A DNA stretch of 64,000 bases from Schistosoma mansoni (taxonomy: Eukaryota; Platyhelminthes; Trematoda; Strigeidida; Schistosomatidae), in contig NW_017386098.1 of assembly GCF_000237925.1 (NCBI RefSeq), positions 62,001 to 126,000 on the forward strand, in the 5' to 3' direction. The number at the start of each line of letters is the position of its first letter. The first letter of the stretch is position 1. Below are positions 32,423 through 45,299 of the stretch, piece after piece. Below the pieces are notes generated by a model. That model was not told where the DNA came from and made no database searches. It worked only from the letters and a program-made list of their open reading frames with translations. A program made the translations under genes and the position numbers.

Positions 32423-35160
32423 ATTTTATGGCATTTTAATCGCCCAGTGTCGCCTTGAAACCCTAAACGAAATGCATTTAGTTGATGAATTCTCAAATTT
32501 TATGTAACACATGTTATGGATTTTTCTGTTAGTCACTACGCATAGGTCTACAAAATTAGAATATGTGTAAAGCTTGAAGTCTATGGTCATCTATTGGATG
32601 TAGCATATACGGTTAATATAGACATTCCGGGTGAATAGTCAACACCTTAGAAACAAATGACTTCAACAACATTCATGATATCTACATATGGGAGCAAAGA
32701 AAAAGAAAACTTGGATGTAAAGTCATCTTAGTATTTACTGTCGTGAATAAATATTATGAATAACAGTTTATCGCTTAAAGACAAACCACTACACCACGAC
32801 AATAAATTTAAAACAAACAGGTCTCAGAATATTGATATACTATTTACTTAAGTCAGCACCTACCTACCTCCATTCCTGCATGTTTGTTGAAAATGAAATA
32901 TTCTTAGACTCAATTTAGTTTAAGTTGTTCAACATCGTAATCTAATAATTCATCACACACCCAGTATTACTCTTTTCTTCTTAATAGATCCTTTCACTTA
33001 TCTCATATTTTGTCTGTTTATTGTGTATACTATTTTAGGTTAACTTAACTGAAATCTGTGTATGGGATTGGAAATCTTGTCCTTTTCACAGAAGCTATAT
33101 TCAACAGGTTTTATTAGTTATTTGTAATCTAAAAGACAATTGACAAATAATGTTTAATGATATTAAAAGATAGCTACGAGATGGTAATAAATCATTTAAG
33201 TTAGAAACCGTTTATCATATCTTTACCGGTCACAATGACGCAATTCTAGGTATCTTGTGTAAAGTTCTTACGATATATTTAAAAAGAAACCAAAGGACGT
33301 AAATTCTTACCAGAATCAAAACTATTTTCGACGTTGGTTGACATAAATTGACTCTCTATCCTGTGACACTCGAAACGATGTCGCGGAAACTCTACCAATT
33401 AATGCTACTAGGAATATCATTTTCATTTCGATCCGGCCTGAAATCCACCCAGCTAAGTTAACTAATTTGCTAGGACTTGCCTCCTTTATTACATCTGCCT
33501 AAAATCTTGTCTTGAATCATAACTACTCCCTTCGTTTTTTAAGTATGATAATCAGAACAAAATAATTTCCCGTCTTCAAAATCTTCTTTATAATGGGCAT
33601 GATTAATGTTATGTATCTACATATCCGACACTCGGTTCTTTGGGTAGCTTAATGAAAATTACTTCTTAACAACCTATATTGAAAGTGGATAAACTAGCTC
33701 TGAATATATTTCCTACAAATGCACATTGATATTATTTGCCTAATGTATAATTTTTTAAGAAAGACCACAAATTTCATTATTTTCCAATAAATTTACAGAA
33801 ATTAATTAAAAATGGATATTAGATATTTTAGTAGAGGGGTTATTTTATATGCTTTTACTTTTTTATCGCTTCTACAATTGATTTCGAACATTAAAATGAA
33901 TTAGTTTTAGTGTGCGCTATCTGTCCTATCAAGATAATCCGCTCAGGATTCACATATTTCACTAAAGTCTGATCATCTTCAGTTCTTAATATTAATAACA
34001 GTAAAATATAAACCTTTACAAATCCTAATTGACTACTAAAAGAATGAGAAAATTCTGGTCAGTTTTAAAAGGGGGGTTAATGACTTTTCTCACTTGGATT
34101 AGCTTTTAGAGGTGTGTGTTACACTGTTACAAATCGAATATCTAATAGATTCGTAATAAATTATTCGAATAACACTTTCCAACTGATCACAGGTTGTTTT
34201 GAAGGTGAAACTACCTTCATCTACTCAACTATAACATTCTACACATTCGTTGTATTTCAGGGAACCACTCACTCAATACTGACAAGGTAGAAATAGATTC
34301 TAAATACAATTTCTAAATATTTGTCATGTCAGGTGATCAAAGTGGCTAATAAGCACACGATGATGCAAATAAGTTTTCATAACTGAACATTTTAAATGCA
34401 AAACACAGGTCAAAAGAGTGTTGCTTAACTTATCTCAGGAAGATGTGATTTTAATCAAAAGAGAACCAGTATACTATGGAATTTTCTCTTTACTTTTAAA
34501 ATTATAAAACTCAATAATCAACTCCCTTGGTCATCTGTCTGAAAATAAAGGGGTTCAATGAAAAATCAGATATTATAAAATGAGAACTTCTGTTTACTTA
34601 ATAGTTCACAGCATTTCATCAAGATCATTGAAGTTTTGCATAGTGAATAAGAAAATTACAATAGTATTAAGCAATACATCTCTCTGTCAACCAAATATTT
34701 AAAGTTGAACATGTCCGAATCCGAACATATGCAGACACTGATTTAACAAAAGTTTAATTGTTTTGCATGATAGCTTATTATAGAATATAAATTTTCCTAA
34801 AAATCTATCTCAGCTACCTTTTTTAATGTAAAGACTAGGACTTTTATCTTTAAATGTAAGGGTATATTATATAGTTTGTTGCCTTATGTGTTTTAAGAGT
34901 TTGAATACTCTAGTATTAGTTTGTCAATACCTTTTAATAAAATTCAACAAAAAGTAAAGAACCGTTAGAAAACCACTGGAGTCAAACGAGATCCGTTGTA
35001 TGAAAGAGTTTATGATTGTTTTGTTGTATAGTAAACATTCTAGCCTTTAGTCATTGGACTTTTTATGTCAATGGTCTGGGAAAATTTTGAACAATTAGTA
35101 GCAAGTCGTTAAATAATTGGAAAATCCTCTATACTAATGCAGTTAATAGGGAAAAATTGG
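32423..35160. other. Intergenic, no supported feature
   Basis: AT-rich, no long open frames and no recognised repeat. Confidence 0.55.
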
Positions 35161-35164
35161 TTAA

Positions 35165-35480
35165 TAGTTACATTTGTGGTAACTAGTTCCTCTATGTTTG
35201 GCTCACCCGCCTTCTCCTGTGATCGTCATTCCGTTTCTCTGATTGTCTGTTCGAATCGAATGGTGTATGAAATATACGTATTTATAATTCATTCTCGTAT
35301 CTGACTTATTCTATTCCATTATTCTCTAACGCGAATTAAGTCGATAAAAATATACGAGGTTTGGTGGCATGTATATTTCAATAACAATCGGCATACAATT
35401 TAACTGGAGTCATATATCGGGCTAATAAATTGGTGAGCCCTACGTGCGAACGTGACGTAATTTCCGGCCATATGATCTGA
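35165..35480 (+). mobile_element. LTR-like fossil fragment
   Basis: A locally GC-richer block starts TGTGGTAACTAG, has a TATA-like GATAAAAATATACG near 35344, and runs into TTGGTGAGCCCTACG near 35430, which looks like a primer-binding site next to an LTR end. No gene body follows. It looks like a solo or broken LTR end; family unresolved. Confidence 0.35.
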
Positions 35481-35579
35481 TTGGAGTCAAATTAAAAAAA
35501 CTACTAAACATTGATCAAATTTTCACTGAGTCACATGTTCAGACCTGTTTCGTGTATTTCCATCTTGGTAGCTGAACAA

Positions 35580-38500
35580 TGCTACCATGAAAGTACTTGG
35601 TGAGTTCTAAGAAATATTTGATTATGACGATGGGAACCAGATTCAAATAAATATAAAAGGTAGCAAGAAAAAATTGTCATGATTTCGTAAATATCACTTA
35701 TTGTGTGAACATTTGCTATTTAGCCTACCCGTGGCAACTGTAATAAAAAGCTTGGCAAACTGAAGAAGAAATACTTATGAAATCATGACTAGAGTTTAAA
35801 ATTTAGCTATTCAATAGCTAGATTGAAGTTCATAGTGTCTGAAATACTATTGAGGTGTTCTTATCATTCATGTACATAAATAATTTGGAAAGCTATGTAA
35901 TGTGATCAAAAATAATGGTTTACCAGCTATTCTCATTGAACTGTCATAGAATCTATTTCGTTAAGAAACGCTCACATTTTTCTCCCACCAAACTAGCAGT
36001 CAAACTCGGGGAGCGAAATTAAAATCCAGTTCCCGTTTGGTTCTAATGGCTCGGACTATAGATTTCAGGATTGATACTTTGAACACGAATTGCGGGGATC
36101 CAATAACTATCTAGGTTTTCCTGAGACTACATTCATAATCACTATTTATTTACTAGGATTAATAAGTCAAGACTAACCAAAAGGACCAAATATTAATGGA
36201 CTTTTTTGAAGCTCACTTGTAGAGAGCCAGTACACAAACATCGGTTGGCAGACCGTTTTCCAATTGAAGGGGAGGAGAATTAATTCTCAATAATGCCTAA
36301 TATATTTCCAATGCTGTCATGGTGGGGGGATAATAAAAGGCTTAGATCAAACTTGAATGAACCTAATCCTCCTTAACAATTTAGTTTATCTGTTAAAATA
36401 AATACATATTATTATTTTTGTTTTCATAAAAAATATTTTTGACTGATGAGAATATGGATTGAGAGCACTGATTACGTCATTGCCCATAGGAGTGGAAATA
36501 ATTGAAAGACACAAATGCTGACCAGCTTCATTTTTCGGTAAACTATATTTCCTCTGTATATGTGGACACACACTTAAATATGTGTATGTATAATTCATAA
36601 TCAACAGAGTATTCATTTCTAAACAAATTAAGTGTTTAGATTATATTATCACTTCATTTCAAAAGTTTAATAACTTCCTGTTCATAACAATCGCTTTTTA
36701 TGTGGATTATAGTCATTATTGAAAATAAATGCTGAGGGTACATATTAAAACTAAACTGTTGTTGCTTTACTTATTACGTAATCATTTCATATGGTACATT
36801 TATTTTTTTCAGACTTTATTTATATTAGCATATTCAAAAACAACCAAAATAAAGGAAGTGTGAGTTGTATTTCTAATGTTAGTTTTTACTACTGACAACC
36901 AGAGTGACGTTACAATCTAGACAAAATCGAAAAAATGAGGGGAAATCTAACTGTTATGATTAGTGATAACGGATTGTTTGTGATTTACGGATATTAACTT
37001 TTTTGTCCACCAACAAACTATAATTAGAACGATATTTATAGATGATACCATGGTTATCTGAACCATACATGAGTAATGTGACATAAATCAATACTTGTAA
37101 ATAACTGAAAGCTGATATCAATAATACTACCGTCTTCCCTTAAATCTAGCATATTCACTTTGTAACTGGAATATTGCTATGCGTATTTCTTTATGATGTG
37201 AGATGTTAAAAATAAATACAATTGTGTGACATTTTTGCACACTTCGTACGAATGTTCCTCTAGTTACATTACAGTTTCTTATTTTAATGCTCAAAATGCA
37301 TAGGAATTTTCAGGGAAAGGAATAAATTGCACCCACTAAGTTAAATTTGATGCATCGTAAGTTATTCTCACTAGTTTCAAATATGGTAAGATGTCTTTAT
37401 TTGTTTTCGTTTGTGAATTATCTAACTGTGTAGTGGTTGTTTTTTCAAAATAAAATGTCTGACTATCGCACCAAACACCACGACTTTACACTCTAAAGTA
37501 AATAAACTTTCCCTTCTGTTTGTTGCTCCACTCTTGTCATTACTTTCTTTAAAAATAGGGTAAATAAGACCACAGCTTATCTGCAGATACTAAACCATTT
37601 AAAATATTCACCCTCCTAAGATTCCCTGAATAATTTTACAAACAATAGGAAAATTAACGATCAAAAATGAAGAAACTGTTACTAAATATTATCGGCAAAT
37701 GAAGTCAGTACTCATCATTCTAAATACACAGCTGAATGGAATGTCAGTTAAATAAGAATATGAAATGCTTAACTGTAAAGTGAATGTCTCACGGAATCCT
37801 CTGTAAAAGTAACTAGGTATACGAAAATACTAATAAGCTCTCAGGTCGATTAACGGTTAACAATATCCTACGTTGATATTGTTTGAAACAGTTATCTAAA
37901 AGATAAATTATTTGTAACAATTTTCAGACTTGCGCATTTTTAAACGTATTTTCTTATGTTTATTTAGAAGCCGAGGATTGCTACGAAACCCTTACTAATG
38001 CATAAATTTTTTTATCAAGATTAGTTCATATTTAATAAATATTTGTCTTGTTTTGAATTCAGAATACCACACCACGACATTTTACAACAAGTGGATTAAA
38101 TGGTCCAAATAAATTATCTGAGGGTTTCAAATTGTGACACTAAACAACTTATTCTTGCATATTATTGTTGGTATTGTTACCTCAAAAAATAATTGATTGG
38201 TTGTAAAAGTTAACTAGATTTCAAATACTATGACAAAAGATTACTCCCGTAAACGTATAGGTCCGTTTCTCCAAATGTCTAGACAATTAGTCCATTTTTT
38301 CAGTGAGGATAATCGACTTAAATTTCTTGTGTACTATTTTTCTCACCTGTCTAAATAACGCCATTTTTTATATATGTTACAATATTCAGAGAGCCATCTA
38401 TAATATTATTTGGATAATGGAAGTTACAATAATTGCGAACCGTGTACTAAGCTTTAAGTTCAGATTCTTTCGGTTCTTTGGTGCATTGGCCCTGTAGAAA
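35580..38500. other. Intergenic, 3' of the OVO gene
   Basis: AT-rich, with no supported gene. A GC-richer patch at 35990-36130 may be a decayed SINE but the tRNA boxes are not clear. Confidence 0.5.
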
Positions 38501-38918
38501 CGTTCACGGATTTATTTTAACTAAAGCTTAAATGTTGAGAAAAATAATGCTTCTGCGCATGGGAATGTTTTATATTTAGTAGTGTTTTCATACAAAAGAT
38601 AACCAGGTTTATATTTTCTACAGAGGAAATTGACTTCGTTCTTTGCGAAGATGATATACATAAGAGCTCAGAGTATGCAAACAGTTTAAAAATGTGGAAT
38701 AAAAAAACTGGGAAATATTTATAATGGTACATTATCATTGCGCGGTACAGAATTAGCACCAAAAAAAAACAAAACAAAGAAAATAATGCTTTATATAGAA
38801 CCGTTATCTGTTTTCTGGATTAAGAAAAGGTGATTTTATAGCAAAAATAAAATAGTTATGACTATGCAGTAAAAAATGATAGAGAAATGAAAGTATTTTT
38901 GTTCACAAAAGAAGTTAG

Positions 38919-40035
38919 TTAAGTGAAATTATGATTGTTTGAAGATGGTGATATGCAAGACCAATTACAAGTTGTTTCTAGCATATCTTGTATATTTGAA
39001 GTTTGGTTGTTATCGTCTGATGTTAGTGAAGTACTCTGAAATTTTTCTTTATATCTTATTAATTGGCTTTGTAGTCTTGGTAAACAGTTACTGTTTGGGT
39101 GTTTATTCAATGTATGCTGTAACATATCATATAATTTAGGACATGAATAACCACAGGTTTCACAAACACGTACTTTTTCACGACGTTGATTGGGTGGATA
39201 ATTCAACTGAATCCCATGTATTTTGCGGCGATGACCTTCTAAGGAACAACGCTGGCTAAATGATCGTCCGCATTCTGGACAAAGATACGGGCGTACAACT
39301 GTAGTTGTTTTTAGGAATGAAAAGCAAAAATTGTATTGATGATAATTAAATAATAAATACTGTCATTATGTTATTTGCTTAAGGTAGAATATATTTAGGC
39401 AAACATCAATGTAATTTAGAGCTTAACCTAGTAAGATACATTACATTTATTAAGAATAAACATGTCTCAACAACAAGGCAAAATCACACCCTCTGACTAT
39501 CAAAACTATCACTGTAATTTGTAGGTATCATTACCAAGTTTTTTATTTGATAATTTCAAATAAATTGAGTATTGGGTAGATTGTTTTAAGTAAAAATAAT
39601 ATACTGGTAATATCCCAATGAGTAGAAAAATTAGATTTTCTACTCATTGGGGTATTACAAATATATTAATTTATTTATATCACTGTAATTGTTTATTTAG
39701 CATTATAAAATTAAACTAATGACTGAAATCTACTTAATATATCTAACAAAAGTCCGTCAATTCATACTGCCTAATTGATTATAAGTGTATTATAGAAGAG
39801 TATTACGAATTATGTTTCATTTTGACGGATAGAAGACTAAAGATTTAGTGCTGAAGTAGAAAATCCACACATTACTTATCCCTTACCCTGTTTACACGAA
39901 AATATAAAGTATTATGATTCTATCAAGGAACATTATTGTTATTCAGAGTGAATTTAAATTTACTCGGTTTCGATTTGAAAACATTATCAATATGTTGCTA
40001 TTTTGACCTGAAAAAAGAAACTTCAATCCTTAATT

Positions 40036-40099
<64 letters not shown>

Positions 40100-43015
40100 C
40101 TAATAACTCAACATTTACACTGAAGATTTAACTTACGAGTATGTTTACGTGTGTGACGCTTCATATCGTACTTATCGTTGAAACCTTTAAGACACTTAAC
40201 ACACAGATTGAATTTACTTGCACTGTGTGATAATAAGTGTTGTTGCATTGGTCTTAAACGTTTTGTTGTACGATTGCATCCTTTGCACAAATACGTACCG
40301 TTATCAAGTTTGACACCTGATTTTGAAGAAAAATTCAACAAAATGCATAAATGATAAAGAGAACGAATTATACGATCAATAACCATCATTTGAATTATAT
40401 TGTGGAAAAGAAATATAGTTTATCGTTTCTTTTTATATTCAATAAGACAGTAATAAAGTTAAGTTCCGCGATGATTTTATGATAGTGCTTTCGTTCTTAT
40501 GGTTAACCCACGATGTGTTAAAAAAACGTAAGTAGCTTTTAGTAGAGGGGATTTTCAATTTAGTAAAAGTCACCGCATTACATTAAGCTGATTCCACTAA
40601 AAATTTATTCGGAGAGATTGAGGCAATTATAAGTTGAAAGTGACTTAAGATTTAATCTTTTTCTTAATATAAAACATTAAAATAGAATTATAGATCAAGA
40701 CAATTGAGAAAACAAATTAAACTTCCTCTTATCCCAAATATTAAGTTAGTTGGAAATAATAATAATAATCATAATAATTTTAACGCCATTAAAAAAATAA
40801 AAAAATTTATATTAATTAGTAAGTTTCTCATGTATAATTCTTTTAATGAATTTCCCTCTCATCATGATGTAAAAAGGTTATAAAATAATCTCACAGCATG
40901 CTATATGCTGACCATGGTGAAAAATGGCTGACTGTATTATAGAAACAAACTTGAGTGATTATTGGTGATGGTCTTAAGGGTGAGAATTATCAACTGAAAC
41001 ATATTTTAACAACGTTTTCTTGCCTTAGGGTTACTAGCTCCTTAACGTTTTTCTGAACATGAGTAGATTAAGCTAATAATGTTACAAGAACTTTATCTGA
41101 TTGCCTGATTTCATTATTCTCACTTTACTATTGACTGAATGACGGTTAACTAACTTCAATATTTCATTTAAGCTTATCACATTTACATTAGATAAAGTCA
41201 TAAACTATGTACCTCATTCTAGTCAAGCTAATTTCTATCCAAAACAACTAAGTTACGATGATCAGAAATATTGTTAAAAATGTGCTTGGAACGGAACAAT
41301 CATCAATTTTGTAGTCGGAATTAGAATAATTTCCAATTTTAAGAAATGTACAATATTGTGAATCACCACTATTCTATTCATGTATTTGGTTGTATGAGTG
41401 AAAAAAACGGTAGTGGTAAACACAAATGGGCAAGTAAAGCAATGATAATATAGATCATAACACATTTTATTTTAAAATTCACCACTGAATTGAATAAATA
41501 AAAATTAAATCTATGAAATGATTTAAAAAATTAAGGTTAATTAAGTTCATTATTATCAAAATATAATGATATTCTCGCGTGCATAGATTAACCCATGAAT
41601 GATCAGCACTCACAATCTTTACGGGAATACTAAACTGATCACACAATAATCTAAAACCAATCCATTTTATTCATTTTTGTAGTGATTGTTTAAATCTTCC
41701 TATTGATCAGAAGGGGATTTGTGGAGATTTCAGCATTTTTCAAAGTTGAAATCATGAGTCAATTGAAACTAGACCACCATGGAAAACCTGGAAGCACTGG
41801 ACGGCCGTTTCGTCCTATTATGGGACTCCTCAGCAGTGCGCACCCACGATCCCGCACTCGCGAGATTCGAACTCAGGACCTACCAGTCTCGAGCCAGAAC
41901 CCTTAACCTCTAGATCATTGAGCCGGCATCCAACGGTGTTAATCTAATCTGTAGCGGCGTAAAACGGTTGTTGTATGAGTGGATTATTGATTTCAAGTTG
42001 TTCTTTATCATGAACTGTTAAGGGTAAGACAATCTTTAAAGCATCTGAGAATATCGGATCGCTATTTCGTTCTAGATCAGGGACTCATTAGCATATTCAA
42101 CATGGGAATCCGTTCAATAACCAAAATGGAAAAACTCAAGTTGCACTGTAAACACAGTTCTTGTGAGTCACTGAGTAGAGAGGTAATAGTACATATTAAT
42201 AATTTTAAGCTTTGAGTTAGATACTTCTTGGAGTAATAAGTTAGAATCGCCAAGAGGTAATTAAGTTTGGACTGAAAGTCTCTTCAATAGTACCTGATTA
42301 ACAATCATTGCTTAGCTGTTCTCACTTCAGGACGAAAAGCACCTCGGAGTGTATGGAATGCCATCATAACACTAACAAACTTGATATCTATAAATTACTG
42401 GTAATTATTTGCAAACAATTAATATATTTATCAAAATATGTTTTAATATTTTGTTTCTATCCACTCATGCGTATACTGTTACTTAACCTATAAAACAATG
42501 TAATGTCAACACTAGGTCTGACCAAATTTTGTTTGTTCCCTTTCTATTACTGTCTTAAGATGGTTGCTGTAATATTATAAAATGAATATCTCACACCTTT
42601 AGTTAACCGTCAGTTAAACACTAGTTGTTGAAACGTGTTATTCTCGATTGAAAAGAATCAAATTACACTTGGTCTGGTAAGTAATTAGTCTTTCTATCAA
42701 TTGCTATGATAAAATGCTTATGAAAGCTACTGTGAATGTAATATTAATATTAATAATAATAATAACAACTGGAGTAATAATTTCAGAACATTTAATAGGG
42801 TGGTTTCCGTGTAACTTTAGAAATGTGATTGCAGTGTACCAGTAATGGATATTCTATTGTTTCCAAACAGTTGTACAAAATGCTAAGATTTAGTAAGACT
42901 AGTCTCTCAACTAAATAAAATATTGATGATATAAACTTGAGCGACACACTAGGAACTACTGTCAGAGTAATCTCTCGTCAACATAAATAGTCCATAACAT
43001 TTCATTAAATTACAC

Positions 43016-43053
<38 letters not shown>

Positions 43054-45232
43054 CGTACAAGACCTTTGGTCGCTTGACTTTTTAACAATCGAAAGCGATG
43101 TTAATAAAGGAGGATCTTTAAGTTTAATAATTTCCTACATTTTTATCATAAGCAAATAATGAAGCATGAATGTTACATCTGAAAACGTACTTACATAATA
43201 GTGAAGTTAAATGGACCAGTTGAATTTTTCGATCAATGGCGAATGGGTTGCGTATCGCAGCTCCATCATTGACATATTTTAAACATGGGTCATTCCGTTC
43301 TAGCATGGCCTTCACAAATTAAGAGAAAAAATAAGAAGTTATTAGAAATTATGTTAGAATACCAATTTAATGATTATGGGATTCTTACGAAAACACCATA
43401 TACCATTGATGTACATGTGCTATGAGCTGATCAATCATTTGACCATGGGAAGTACTTTACCAAGATACTACTGTCCAGTTGGCAGTTGACTTTCTATATT
43501 TTTACACCGCTTCTCACAAAGACGAATCAAGCATCTGTGGTTCTTTAGGGCACCGTAACGGAGTTGAAAATTCATATCATGTGATCCGTAACCTCTTTTA
43601 TACCCTATCTTTGCGTTTCTGTATACCAGAAGTTCCAATGTATGTATATGTTTAATCGTGTAGAGAATTACTCTCGCTTCACTACTAAATTATTTTAATG
43701 GCTGTTACTCAGTTGAGTAGCATTATAACATTTTAATATTAATTGGACAACTTTCAATTTGCAGAGGACATTCCGGTAGGAGTATATCGTTTATAAAACC
43801 AGGAAACTGCTCCAAGATGACAGTAGGCCTTCATGACACTTGAATATATCAGTCAAACCATTTACCAAAATTATTGAAACTTCAAATTTTTTTCACTATT
43901 TAACCAAAAACAAATTAATTATGTCTACTGTTCATTAGTTTTACTGATTTTACTGATTTTCATTTCTCAAATTTTTATGGTTTTAATTAATTATATTCAT
44001 AAAAAAATAACGAATGGAAAGAAGTACGGCTCAGACTTAACCATAAGAAATCGCTTTACCTTCACTTTTGTTTTGCTGTCTGATGGTTCTGGGCAATATA
44101 ATATAACGGGTGCTTTTCCTACATCAAAGGTTTGGGCTCGTTGTCTAGTTGTTACATCATCTTCATTAGAGAGCGATGAACAACTCAAGTCGTAAATATT
44201 ATTCATTGATTGTTGAATACATTCCGTTTGTTTTAAGCTGTCATGAACAGAATCATTATTTTTCACTTGTAATTGCCGGTTGGTCATATCGTTAGTTATG
44301 CTATACATTGGTGTAGTAGGATTCGACTTTCTTACATTCTGTTTAACCGGAAATTTTACAGTATCTGTATCATTTAATGAGAGCGTCATCGAGACAGAAG
44401 CTGTAGACTGTATGTTTCCTGCAGTGTCTAGCGGTTGTGGTGGTGTAATTAGACTCTGTATTTCAACTCCACGTGAACTCAGCAGTAATGGATTCATTGC
44501 TTGCAAATAACCAGCAAGAAACTGATCGAAAAAAGAATTCGAGGTTTTTGTTGGATCTATTATCTCCATATTATTATTTTTTATGCTGTTATCAAATGTG
44601 TTGCAATCTGTAGTACTAGTAGTTTCAGAAAATACTTTAAATCTTTCTGTTACTCCTAGTATGGACTGAATGTTGAAGGAGTTGCTCGTTTGTTTTTCAA
44701 TATTTGGAAGCTTTTTCTGATGTATCGCTTGATTAGATAAAAATGTATGGAAGGACATTTCACATTCTGTTTTGGTGTCTGCGGTAATGACTAAATATCC
44801 ACTATCTCTGTTATTAATCAAGTTAACATCATCCGAGAATGATTTAATACGTAAATCAAGGGGACCTAGTTTATCAGGATTTGCAATTTCTTTACTATAA
44901 TCCAAATTATTTGATTGTACTGAGTGGTAACAGGATACAGTGGAACCTTTACTGTTACGTGATCCTGAACTATAGTTTAATCCGAATCCTTTATTATTCT
45001 CTTGAGACTCGTTACTATTTTGAACTTGGTTTACATGTTCGCTAGTGTTAAATTGTTCTGAACAATAATAATCATTTTGTTCGTAAAGAGTTTTTGATGG
45101 GATATAATTTAATCGTCTTGGTGTCGATGAAGCTTGTACATGGGATTCCAAAACAGATTGATCCTTTAATGTTAAATCCAATCCACTGCATGTCTCATAC
45201 GCTTCATCTAATGGAGAATTTGTACGGTTCAT
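38919..45232 (-). CDS. ovo: OVO-type C2H2 zinc-finger transcription factor, four exons
   Basis: OVO/OVOL proteins are nuclear factors in epithelial and germline development. Exons on the - strand are 45232-44060 (phase 0), 43309-43195 (ends phase 1), 40316-40137 (phase 1) and 39298-38919, all GT-AG, giving 615 residues. Four fingers occupy residues 440-460 (LCKGCNRTTK), 468-488 (CLKGFNDKYDMKRHTRKH), 496-517 (CPECGRSFSQRCSLEGH) and 535-556 (CETCGYSC). GFND..DLKRH, SFTQRCSLE.H and the ERRAKVYVCEECG-like linker (here QRREKVRVCETCGY) are OVO signatures. The first exon encodes a long polar, Ser/Asn-rich region with PLDLR at 124-128, close to the CtBP-binding PxDLS motif. The frame stays open 26 codons above the chosen ATG without another ATG, so an upstream coding exon, perhaps with the SNAG repressor motif of vertebrate OVOLs, is possible. 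A polyadenylation signal may lie at 38516-38511. Confidence 0.9.
39548..39635 (+). repeat. Dispersed repeat family A, copy 3 (truncated)
   Basis: AAATTGAGTATTGGGTAGATTG and CAATGAGTAGAAAAATTAG match copy 1 closely; the copy stops where the hairpin turns back on itself. Confidence 0.65.
39607..39658. repeat. Hairpin, 23-bp arms with one mismatch
   Basis: Arms 39607-39629 and 39636-39658 are inverted copies of CCAATGAGTAGAAAA plus flanks, with a six-base loop. The right arm is a reversed copy of the repeat's own sequence. Confidence 0.85.
40038..40099. repeat. Compound microsatellite (AT)n(GA)n
   Basis: About 37 bp of alternating A and T followed by about 25 bp of GA, in OVO intron 3. Confidence 0.95.
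41744..41940 (-). mobile_element. tRNA-derived SINE with hammerhead ribozyme (SMα-like), copy 2
   Basis: Same design as copy 1 and in the same orientation as the OVO gene: head GTTGGATGCCGGCTCAATGA near 41936-41917, A box GATCTAGAGGTTAAGG near 41916-41901, B box GAGTTCGAATC near 41874-41864, hammerhead at 41839-41794, and tail GGTGGTCTAGTTTCAATTG then CATGATTTCAACT ending near 41744. Confidence 0.88.
41794..41839 (-). ncRNA. Hammerhead ribozyme, type I, intact core, in SINE copy 2
   Basis: Stem I is a perfect GCACUG/CAGUGC (41839-41834 with 41799-41794). Core CUGAGGA at 41833-41827 fits CUGANGA; stem II is GUCC/GGAC; GAAA follows; stem III is ACG/CGU with a two-base loop; GUC is the cleavage triplet with the break between 41800 and 41799. 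All conserved core bases are present, so self-cleavage is expected. It would cut within the OVO pre-mRNA because it lies on the sense strand of intron 2. Confidence 0.88.
43019..43051. repeat. (TA)n microsatellite in OVO intron 2
   Basis: About 33 bp of uninterrupted TA, some 145 bp after the exon 2 donor. Confidence 0.95.
43310..44059 (-). other. ovo: OVO intron 1 (between first two identified coding exons)
   Basis: 750 bp, begins GTAAAG and ends TTTGTGAAG. No recognised repeat. Confidence 0.8.
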
Positions 45233-45299
45233 TTTTTGGTGAAGAACTAATGTGTATAAAGAAACGAAATTTCCGTCAGTAAAACTATATTGAGGAATG

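Larger units (their letters stand above)
39299..40136 (-). other. ovo: OVO intron 3 with repeat copy, hairpin and microsatellite
   Basis: Holds the truncated family A repeat (39548-39635), a near-perfect hairpin (39607-39658) and a compound microsatellite (40038-40099) within 40 nt of the donor. Confidence 0.8.
40317..43194 (-). other. ovo: OVO intron 2
   Basis: Contains the second hammerhead SINE (41744-41940) and a TA microsatellite (43019-43051); the rest is AT-rich without recognised features. Confidence 0.8.

Noticed and set aside
40038-40099. CRISPR-like or tandem array
   Set aside because: Only simple dinucleotide repeats; no spacers, and the DNA is animal.
44280-44510. + strand frames opposite OVO exon 1 (also 43977-44195, 45094-45282)
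   Set aside because: Shadows of the long coding exon.
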